Assembly: GCA_013696525.1 (NCBI GenBank)
Contig: JACCYK010000535.1
Coordinates: 1-5,231 of the forward strand
Source: Chloroflexia bacterium
GTDB lineage: Bacteria; Chloroflexota; Chloroflexia; Thermomicrobiales; UBA6265
Length of the DNA stretch: 5,231 nt
Direction: 5' to 3'
Below, piece by piece: positions 1-4,532 of this stretch. Every line of letters starts with the position of its first letter. Position 1 is the stretch's first letter. The notes under the pieces were generated by a model, which ran no database searches, was not told where the DNA came from, and was given only the letters and a program-made list of their open reading frames with translations. The translations under genes and the position numbers were made by a program.

Positions 1-701
1 GCATTGAGCACGCCGGGTCGCGCCGGGCCCGGCAACCGGCGACGGTAGGCGGCGGCGCGTTGATGTGGGTTCTCGCCGTAGCGAAGCTCCCGCGCCTTGT
101 CGCCGGCGATCGAGAGCTCAGCCGGGAAGCTATCATCCCGTAGGAAGTCGGCGATCACCGTATCGTAGGCGGCGACGTGGGCGAAGGCTCTTGCCGCCAG
201 CCGCCGCCGCTCCGCCAACGGGAAGGGGCCGGTTTGCAGGGCGTCGAGCGCCGGTTGGTAGTCGCCTGGGTTGGTGAGGACAATCACCCCCGGAAAATTC
301 TTGGCTGCCGCCCGGATCATCGCCGGCCCGCCAATGTCGATCTGCTCGATCGCGTCTGTTTCCGCGACCCGCGGGTCGGTCACCGTCTCCGCGAACGGGT
401 AGAGATTGGCCGCGACGAGGTCGATGGGAACGATCCCTTGCGCGTCCAGCGTCGCCATCTGGGCGGGGTCATCGCGGCGCGCCTGCATCCCGCCATGAAT
501 GGCGGGATGCAGCGTCTTCACCCGGCCATCGAGGATTTCCGGCGACCCGGTGACCTCGGCCACGGCCAGGGCCGGGAGCCCGGCCTCTTGCAGGGCGCGC
601 AGCGTGCCTCCGGTCGAGACGATCTCGTAGCCCAGCGCCACCAAGCCGCGCCCGAGCGCCACGATGTTGGTCTTGTCGTACACGCTCAGCAGCGCCCGCA
701 T
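1..701 (-). CDS. purH: Bifunctional purine biosynthesis protein PurH, N-terminal 233 residues (3' end beyond window)
   Basis: PurH catalyses the last two steps of IMP synthesis in the cytoplasm: AICAR formylation with 10-formyl-THF, then cyclisation of FAICAR. The visible part is the whole N-terminal IMP cyclohydrolase (MGS-like) domain and the beginning of the transformylase domain. Diagnostic stretches are LLSVYDKTNIV (residues 4-14), STGGT (29-33), GRVKTLHP (59-66), IHGG (68-71), NLYPF (99-103), IEQIDIGGPAMIRAAAKN (118-135) and LRYGENPHQ (206-214). The frame stays open to the window edge; the full protein is normally a little over 500 residues. The ATG at 699-701 starts directly at the family's usual N-terminus and has GGAGG 9 nt upstream. 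Residues A67, M72 and Q73 differ from the common K/R and L-L/I-L pattern and lie in a perfect DNA palindrome (483-512). It is last in the collinear minus-strand series, 64 bp after ecfT, and may have its own promoter. Confidence 0.97.
   Translation of the reverse strand, partial: MRALLSVYDKTNIVALGRGLVALGYEIVSTGGTLRALQEAGLPALAVAEVTGSPEILDGRVKTLHPAIHGGMQARRDDPAQMATLDAQGIVPIDLVAANLYPFAETVTDPRVAETDAIEQIDIGGPAMIRAAAKNFPGVIVLTNPGDYQPALDALQTGPFPLAERRRLAARAFAHVAAYDTVIADFLRDDSFPAELSIAGDKARELRYGENPHQRAAAYRRRLPGPARPGVLN
483..512. repeat. Perfect 14-bp inverted repeat inside purH
   Basis: The arms CTGCATCCCGCCAT (483-496) and ATGGCGGGATGCAG (499-512) are exact reverse complements separated by the two bases GA. 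The element is wholly coding, corresponding to LHPAIHGGMQ of PurH, and could extrude as a cruciform or fold into a very stable mRNA hairpin. Pairing stops immediately outside the arms (C at 482 against C at 513). Confidence 0.95.
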
Positions 702-710
702 GCCCTCGAT

Positions 711-715
711 CCTCC
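711..715 (-). promoter_or_regulatory. Shine-Dalgarno GGAGG of purH
   Basis: On the minus strand GGAGG lies 9 nt before the ATG at 699-701. It is the best ribosome binding site in the window and supports this start for purH. The other starts in the window mostly rely on overlap with the preceding stop codon. Confidence 0.65.
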
Positions 716-721
716 GCCGCC

Positions 722-745
722 CCGGTGACACGGTCCAAGCACCGG
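722..745 (-). other. Inverted repeat in the purH leader
   Basis: CCGGTG (722-727) and CACCGG (740-745) form a perfect 6-bp inverted repeat with a 12-nt loop. It lies between the candidate -10 box and the purH Shine-Dalgarno. It could be a leader hairpin or an operator, or chance in GC-rich DNA. There is no T-run after it, so it is not an intrinsic terminator of ecfT. Confidence 0.3.
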
Positions 746-748
746 CCG

Positions 749-757
749 ATCATAGCA
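749..757 (-). promoter_or_regulatory. Candidate extended -10 promoter element before purH
   Basis: The minus strand reads TGCTATGAT, an extended -10 (TGn) followed by TATGAT, which matches TATAAT at 5 of 6 positions. Transcription would begin near 742, about 40 nt before the purH ATG. No good -35 hexamer is seen 16-18 nt upstream, although extended -10 promoters can do without one. It would allow purH to be expressed independently of the upstream ECF genes. Single-motif evidence only. Confidence 0.3.
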
Positions 758-765
758 AGCGCCTG

Positions 766-1536
766 TTACCGGAACCAGGCGATAGCGCCGACGATGGCCG
801 TCCCGAGCAGCAGGGCGAGGGCGACCCAGTCGGCGGGCCGGAAGCGAAGACGGTGCAGCGTCGTCGGCCGGGCCGGGCCGCCGAAGCCGCGGGCATCGAG
901 CGCCCGCGCCGTCTGCTCGGCCATCCTGATCACGGTGACGAGGGTGGCGACCAGGATCGGAATTTGAGCCCGGAGCCGGTGGTGGACCGGGCCGTCGAGC
1001 CGGAGGCCGCGGGCTTGCTGCGCCTCGGCCACGCCCGTATAGACGCCCGCCAGGAGGGGGATCGAGCGGAGGCCAATCGCGAGCGCCACGCCCCACCGGT
1101 AGGGGAGCCCCAAGCGCACGAACGACTGGATCAGTTGCTGCTCGCTAGTGGTCCTCAGCCAGACGGCGACCAGGAAACTGATCGTCGCCAGCCGGCAGGC
1201 CGCCACCAGCCCCCGGTTGATCGCCTCGACCGTCAGCCGGAACCACCCGAAATCGAGCACGACCCGCGTTCCGGCTCGGTCAAACACCGGCCACAGGATG
1301 AGAATCAGGATCAGGAACGGCACGATCGCCCGCCAGAGGTGACCAATCCGGCGGACCGGCACCCCGGCCGAGAGGATCAGCGCGTGCGCCGTCACCAAGC
1401 TCACCGCCAGCGGCCAGAGACTGTTTGCCAGTATCGCGGCCACCATGCCCAGGCCCACGCCGAGCAGCTTGACCCGCGGATCGAGCCGGTGTAGCCAGCT
1501 CTGGCCCGGCTCATAGACGGCAAAGGCGACGCTCAT
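766..1536 (-). CDS. ecfT: ECF transporter transmembrane (T) component EcfT
   Basis: EcfT is the membrane scaffold of energy-coupling factor transporters. It links the ATPase pair to a substrate-binding S component in the cytoplasmic membrane. The 256-residue protein matches the family in length. It opens with HRLDPRVKLL (16-25), typical of EcfT/CbiQ N-termini, followed by hydrophobic segments at about 24-57, 68-85, 109-127, 146-166 and 236-254. The two Ala-Arg-Gly motifs of the coupling helices, which dock into the grooves of the two ATPases, are both present: ARG at 175-177 (within AQQARGLRLDG) and ARG at 215-217 (within ALDARGFGG). I chose the ATG at 1534-1536 because it gives the normal N-terminus and has GAGG 9 nt upstream. 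An ATG 16 codons earlier (1584) would add a non-conserved extension. Unlike the preceding junctions there is no overlap with the upstream ATPase gene: 262 bp intervene. The substrate cannot be told from EcfT. Confidence 0.93.
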   Translation of the reverse strand: MSVAFAVYEPGQSWLHRLDPRVKLLGVGLGMVAAILANSLWPLAVSLVTAHALILSAGVPVRRIGHLWRAIVPFLILILILWPVFDRAGTRVVLDFGWFRLTVEAINRGLVAACRLATISFLVAVWLRTTSEQQLIQSFVRLGLPYRWGVALAIGLRSIPLLAGVYTGVAEAQQARGLRLDGPVHHRLRAQIPILVATLVTVIRMAEQTARALDARGFGGPARPTTLHRLRFRPADWVALALLLGTAIVGAIAWFR

Positions 1537-1802
1537 GGGATGCCGCCTCGGTGGACACGGCCGGAACGAGACAAGGGGTTGCACTCGAGCTTCGAGCCGG
1601 TCCGTCCTGCCAAGCCTGACGCGACATTGATCAAGCTGAGATCACAACACCCAGAGGGTACCCGGCTGAAGCCGGCTGAGGGTTCGGATTTGGCTTCTCT
1701 GCGAAAAAAATTTCGTTCAATGTAGCTCTCAGCACCCTTCAGAGTGGTTTGTGATTTCAGCTCGGCGGCGTTCGCCCCGAGCTTGGCGGCGAGGGCGATC
1801 AT
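1533..1802 (-). CDS. Doubtful 89-residue ORF bridging the second ATPase gene and ecfT
   Basis: An ORF fills the gap exactly. Its ATG overlaps the ATPase stop as ATGA (1799-1802), and its own stop overlaps the ecfT ATG, again as ATGA (1533-1536). This mimics the coupled junctions further up the operon, which is why it is recorded. The first 15 codons (MIALAAKLGANAAEL) have the G/C-ending codon use of the neighbours. From 1762 downward, where the inverted repeat begins, codon use becomes mixed and the peptide (rich in Ser, Arg and Gly, no domain or membrane helix) looks like translated non-coding DNA. I do not recognise it. It may be a coincidence of frame or the stub of a small gene interrupted by an insertion. 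It does not resemble an ECF S component. Confidence 0.15.
   Translation of the reverse strand: MIALAAKLGANAAELKSQTTLKGAESYIERNFFRREAKSEPSAGFSRVPSGCCDLSLINVASGLAGRTGSKLECNPLSRSGRVHRGGIP
1634..1762. repeat. AT-richer segment with terminal inverted repeats (possible MITE-like or other dispersed repeat)
   Basis: The ends AGCTGAGATCACAA (1634-1647) and, on the other strand, AGCTGAAATCACAA (1762-1749) match at 13 of 14 positions. Beyond them both sides carry loosely similar sequence ending in GGGT. The 129-bp segment is about 50% G+C by count, well below its surroundings. It holds an internal hairpin CCGGCT-GA-AGCCGG (1662-1675) and an A/T tract at 1704-1713. There is no transposase ORF and no obvious target-site duplication. 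It sits where the operon's overlapping gene spacing is interrupted, which fits insertion of a small non-autonomous element or an intergenic dispersed repeat. A regulatory leader for ecfT is the main alternative. Confidence 0.4.
1662..1675. other. Small perfect hairpin inside the intergenic segment
   Basis: CCGGCT, two bases GA, then AGCCGG: a 6-bp perfect inverted repeat (foldable as a 5-bp stem with a TGAA loop). No T-run follows on either strand within a few bases, so it is not read as an intrinsic terminator. It may be part of the structured repeat. Confidence 0.4.
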
Positions 1803-2692
1803 GCCTGCTCCCAAGCGCTTGTTGGCCGGGTTCGCCGATAGACCCGCTCATACGCCTCCGCGAATTCTTCCACGGAGAGCACATCCGCCGGCACGCCGAG
1901 CGGCTCTAACAGGTGAGCGAGCCGCGTCAGCCCGGTCGGGGCCAGGCCGGCCCTGGCGAGGAGGGCCGGATCGGTCAGGACTCGGCGTGGCTCGCCTTCG
2001 GCCACGAGACGGCCGCCGGCGATGACGATGACGCGGCTGGCGTGCGCCGCGACCAGGGCGAAGTCATGGCTGATCAGTACGGCGGCGTCGCCCCGTTCTC
2101 GTCGCCGGTGAAGCACCTGGAACAACCGGTCACCGCTCGCCTGATCCAGACCCGAGGTTGGCTCGTCGAGGATGAGCACGGGTGAGCCGAGGGCGAGGAC
2201 GCCGGCCAGCGCCACCAGCCGGCGCCCGCCATAGCCCAGCAGCAACGGATGCTGGTCAGCCAGTGAGGTGATGGCCAGGTCGGTCAGCGCCGCTTGCACC
2301 CGACGCTCGACCTCGGCCGCCGGCAGTCCCAGGTTGCGTGGCCCGAACGCGACATCCTCGGCCACCGTCGGCGCGAAGAGTTGGTGATCGGGGTTCTGGA
2401 ACACGTACCCGACCCGCGGCGCCAGCTCGGCGACGGACCGGGTTTGGGTCTCCTCACCGCCGATCAAGACGCGGCCGTTGGTTGGCCGCAGCAGGCCGTT
2501 GCAGAGCCGGGCTAGGGTCGTCTTGCCGGACCCGTTCTGGCCGATGACGGCGACCAGCTCGCCCGGGTACAGCGCCAAGCTAATCTCGCGCAGCGTGAAA
2601 TCGGGGACGGCGCCCGCCGGATGGTCATATGTGTAGGAGACCGTCTCCAGGCGAAGCTTCGGCTCAGTGCGGCGGGGGGAGGGAACGCTCAT
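1799..2692 (-). CDS. ecfA2: ECF transporter ATPase, second of the pair, with degenerate signature motif
   Basis: This is the cytoplasmic nucleotide-binding subunit that pairs with the ATPase encoded just upstream to drive EcfT (297 residues). Visible in order: aromatic A-loop in VSYTYDHP (18-25), Walker A GQNGSGKTT (51-59), Q-loop VFQNPDHQLF (97-106), Walker B LILDEPTSGLD (173-183) with catalytic Glu177 and D-loop SGLD, and H-loop ISHD with His209. The FQNPDxQ form is typical of EcfA/CbiO proteins. The signature is abnormal: LGYGG at 152-156 replaces LSGGQ, while the following RRLVALAGVLA is normal. The change is thus local and not a frameshift. The ATG overlaps the upstream stop (ATGA, 2689-2692), and no good Shine-Dalgarno is seen, pointing to translational coupling. 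The A1/A2 numbering follows gene order only. Since the signature acts in trans, the partner's ATP site is the one affected. Confidence 0.95.
   Translation of the reverse strand: MSVPSPRRTEPKLRLETVSYTYDHPAGAVPDFTLREISLALYPGELVAVIGQNGSGKTTLARLCNGLLRPTNGRVLIGGEETQTRSVAELAPRVGYVFQNPDHQLFAPTVAEDVAFGPRNLGLPAAEVERRVQAALTDLAITSLADQHPLLLGYGGRRLVALAGVLALGSPVLILDEPTSGLDQASGDRLFQVLHRRRERGDAAVLISHDFALVAAHASRVIVIAGGRLVAEGEPRRVLTDPALLARAGLAPTGLTRLAHLLEPLGVPADVLSVEEFAEAYERVYRRTRPTSAWEQA
2689..2692 (-). promoter_or_regulatory. ATGA stop/start overlap between the two ATPase genes
   Basis: The TGA of the first ATPase (2689-2691) and the ATG of the second (2690-2692) share bases. The sequence before the ATG has no strong ribosome binding site, so reinitiation after termination is the likely way the second gene is translated. 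This would favour equal amounts of two subunits that work as a heterodimer. Confidence 0.8.
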
Positions 2693-3582
2693 GCCTGAGA
2701 GAGAGCCGCGGCGAGGTCGCGGTGGGCGTCTTCGACGGTCTGGAACGCGAAGGACTGATTGACGCGAGCGTTGAGCGTGGCGGACAGCTCGGCCATGGCC
2801 GAGACCGCGATGCCGCGAGACTGGAGCTGGATGAGGGTGTTGCCGGCATAGACGTCAGGCGGCGTCCCGCTGGCAATGACCTGGCCGCCGTCAAGCACGA
2901 TCAGCCAATCGGCGTGGCCGGCCAGGGCGTCGGCGTCTTGCGAGGCCAGGATGATCGTGGTCTCGCGGCTGGCGGCGAGGCTACCCAAGACGCCCAGCAC
3001 CTCCTCGGCGCCAAGTGGGTCGAGGGCCGCGGTCGGCTCGTCCAGGACGAGGACGGCGGGCTGCATCGCCAGGGCGGCGGCGATCGCCACCCGCTGCTGC
3101 TGGCCGCCGGAGAGCCGCGCCGGCGCGGCGTCACGATAGCCGGCCATGCCGACGCGATCCAAGGCCCAAGTTACCCTGGCGGCGATCTCGCTTGGCGACA
3201 CGCCCAGGTTCTCCGGCCCGAACGCGACATCGGCCGCGACCGAGAGGCCGACGAGGTTGCTCTCCGGCTGCTGGAACACCATCGCCACCCTGGTTGCCAT
3301 CACCGCGATCTCGTACTGGCGGGTGTCGCGGCCGCCGATGGCGACCCGGCCGCGAAAGGCGCCGCCGGTGCGACGTGGCACAATCCCGTTCAGGGCCAAA
3401 CAGAGCGTCGATTTGCCGGCGCCGCTGGTGCCGGTGATGCCGACGATCTGGCCCGGCTCGGCCCGGAACGAGATGTCGTTGAGCGCCGCCACCGGCTCGC
3501 CGCCGGTGTGAGTGGGGGGATACGAATAGCTCAACCCGGTGACCTCGACGGTGCCGGCCGGGACTGGCGGCGCGGTGATCAC
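2689..3582 (-). CDS. ecfA1: ECF transporter ATPase, first of the pair, with Gln in place of the H-loop His
   Basis: This is a nucleotide-binding subunit of the ECF energy-coupling module (297 residues from the chosen start, the same length as its partner). Visible in order: A-loop region LSYSYPP (17-23), Walker A GTSGAGKST (51-59), Q-loop VFQQPESNLVG (102-112), canonical signature LSGGQQQR (157-164), Walker B VLVLDEPTAALD (177-188) with Glu182, and D-loop AALD. The switch histidine is absent: the H-loop reads LASQDAD, with Gln215 (codon CAA) where His is expected. The frame is open upstream to an ATG at 3804, but that stretch lies inside the lyase gene and is not ABC-like. The GTG at 3580-3582 overlaps the lyase stop (GTGA) and gives a normal N-terminus, so it is preferred. 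The closest style is the CbiO/YkoD-like EcfA group; the transported vitamin cannot be inferred from the ATPase. Confidence 0.94.
   Translation of the reverse strand: MITAPPVPAGTVEVTGLSYSYPPTHTGGEPVAALNDISFRAEPGQIVGITGTSGAGKSTLCLALNGIVPRRTGGAFRGRVAIGGRDTRQYEIAVMATRVAMVFQQPESNLVGLSVAADVAFGPENLGVSPSEIAARVTWALDRVGMAGYRDAAPARLSGGQQQRVAIAAALAMQPAVLVLDEPTAALDPLGAEEVLGVLGSLAASRETTIILASQDADALAGHADWLIVLDGGQVIASGTPPDVYAGNTLIQLQSRGIAVSAMAELSATLNARVNQSFAFQTVEDAHRDLAAALSQA
3579..3582 (-). promoter_or_regulatory. GTGA stop/start overlap between the lyase and first ATPase gene
   Basis: The lyase TGA (3579-3581) overlaps a GTG (3580-3582) that begins the ATPase reading frame at the expected place. It is the main argument for a GTG start rather than the upstream ATG. 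It also indicates that the lyase and transporter genes share one mRNA. Confidence 0.7.
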
Positions 3583-4505
3583 CGTTGCCGTTCCGGGGCG
3601 TTCACCGCCGTCCGGGCCAGGGTCGAGCGCGCCATCCGAATGCTCGCCGCGTCGAGCATCACGCCGTCGAGCGCGATTGCCCCATTGCCGCTGTAGGTCG
3701 CCGATTCGTACTCCGCGATGACCTTGGTGGCCCAGAGCACCTCTTCGACACTGGGCGAAAAGACCTCGTTGATGACCGGGAGTTGGGAGGGGTGGATGGC
3801 CCATTTCCCATCGTAGCCAAGCGCCCGCGCCATCAAGCAGGACCGATGCAGCCCCGCCTCGTCGCGGATGGCGGCGAACGGGCCGTCGATGACCCGGGTC
3901 CCGGCCGCCCGGCCGGCGACCAGCAGGCGGTGCATCGGGTAGTGGAAGCGATGCCCGGGGTAGACTTGGTCCCAGCTATCCGGCGCCCCGATTGCCGTCA
4001 GCGGGATGCCGGCGGCGGCGGCATAGTCGCCGGGGCCGAACACGACCGCTTCGATCCGGGGCGAGGCGGCGGCGATCGCCTCGCAGCTCACCAGGCCGGG
4101 CGCGGTCTCGATCTGGACCTCGAGCCCGATCCGCCGGGGCAGATCGCCGGCCAGCTCCAGTTGGGCCAGCAGGGTATCCAAGACGTGGACATCCTCCGGC
4201 CGGTTCACTTTCGGGACCACGATCAGATCGAGCGCGTCCCCGGCCTGTTCGACGATCTCGATCAAATCCCGGTAGAACCAGGGGGTATCCAGCGCGTTGA
4301 TCCGAAACAGGCGCGGCTTGCGACCCCAATCCAGCTCGCGCAGGGCCCGGATCACCTGGCCTCGGGCGGCAACCTTCTGCCCCGGCGCCACCGCGTCCTC
4401 CAGGTCGATGATGACCACGTCGGCCGGGGAGGCCAGCGCCTTTTCGATCATGCGCCAATTTGATCCCGGGGTGGTCAAGGCGCTGCGCTCGGGCCGGTCA
4501 ATCAT
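3579..4505 (-). CDS. HpcH/HpaI aldolase / CitE-family CoA-ester lyase (malyl-CoA lyase-like)
   Basis: This is a cytoplasmic TIM-barrel enzyme of the CitE superfamily. Members cleave or form L-malyl-CoA, beta-methylmalyl-CoA, citramalyl-CoA or related esters, using Mg2+ and often releasing or consuming glyoxylate. The 308 residues carry the family landmarks: RSALTTPGSNWRMIEKA (7-23), DLEDAVAP (34-41), FRIN with Arg68 (67-70), VVPKV (96-100), IET with Glu133 (132-134), FGPGDY with metal-binding Asp160 (156-161) and GKWAIHP (233-239). Length fits stand-alone CitE-like lyases. The substrate cannot be fixed from motifs: malyl-CoA lyase, citramalyl-CoA lyase and malyl-CoA thioesterase activities all occur in the family. 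The ATG at 4503-4505 lies 27 nt after the thiO stop with no convincing Shine-Dalgarno. The TGA overlaps the GTG of the first ATPase. Its place between thiO and transporter genes is unusual; glyoxylate would be a metabolite common to it and ThiO. Confidence 0.88.
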   Translation of the reverse strand: MIDRPERSALTTPGSNWRMIEKALASPADVVIIDLEDAVAPGQKVAARGQVIRALRELDWGRKPRLFRINALDTPWFYRDLIEIVEQAGDALDLIVVPKVNRPEDVHVLDTLLAQLELAGDLPRRIGLEVQIETAPGLVSCEAIAAASPRIEAVVFGPGDYAAAAGIPLTAIGAPDSWDQVYPGHRFHYPMHRLLVAGRAAGTRVIDGPFAAIRDEAGLHRSCLMARALGYDGKWAIHPSQLPVINEVFSPSVEEVLWATKVIAEYESATYSGNGAIALDGVMLDAASIRMARSTLARTAVNAPERQR

Positions 4506-4532
4506 AATATTGGTACCGCGATCGCCTGACGC
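4506..4532 (-). other. 27-bp thiO-lyase spacer rich in short palindromes
   Basis: The spacer contains AATATT, GGTACC and GCGATCGC, three adjacent short self-complementary sites. There is no recognisable promoter pair or Shine-Dalgarno at normal distance from the lyase ATG. It is too short to hold a terminator and promoter, so the two genes are probably co-transcribed. Confidence 0.4.

Noticed and set aside
664..1494. Plus-strand open frame of 276 codons opposite ecfT
   Set aside because: The peptide is highly charged and Gln/Arg/Pro-rich, typical of the antisense of hydrophobic membrane coding sequence; EcfT motifs are on the minus strand.
1537..1584. N-terminal extension of EcfT to an ATG at 1584
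   Set aside because: The 16 extra residues (Pro/Arg-rich) precede the usual EcfT N-terminus, and the ATG at 1534-1536 has its own GAGG site.
1704..1713. Run of seven T on the minus strand as an intrinsic terminator after the second ATPase gene
   Set aside because: The only stem upstream (CTCT with GAGAG, about 17 nt before the T-run) is too weak and too distant for a convincing terminator.
2629..3696. Long plus-strand open frame (355 codons) opposite the ATPase genes
   Set aside because: It is antisense to clear ABC ATPase motifs, its peptide has no recognisable domain, and long antisense frames are expected in GC-rich genes.
3583..3804. N-terminal extension of the first ATPase to an ATG at 3804
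   Set aside because: The extra 74 codons overlap the lyase gene and encode Arg/Gly-rich sequence with no ABC similarity; the GTG at 3580-3582 gives the expected N-terminus.
3585..4463. Plus-strand open frame of 292 codons opposite the lyase
   Set aside because: It is the reverse frame of a gene with strong CitE-family motifs; the peptide is rich in Arg, Gly, Asp and Pro with no domain.
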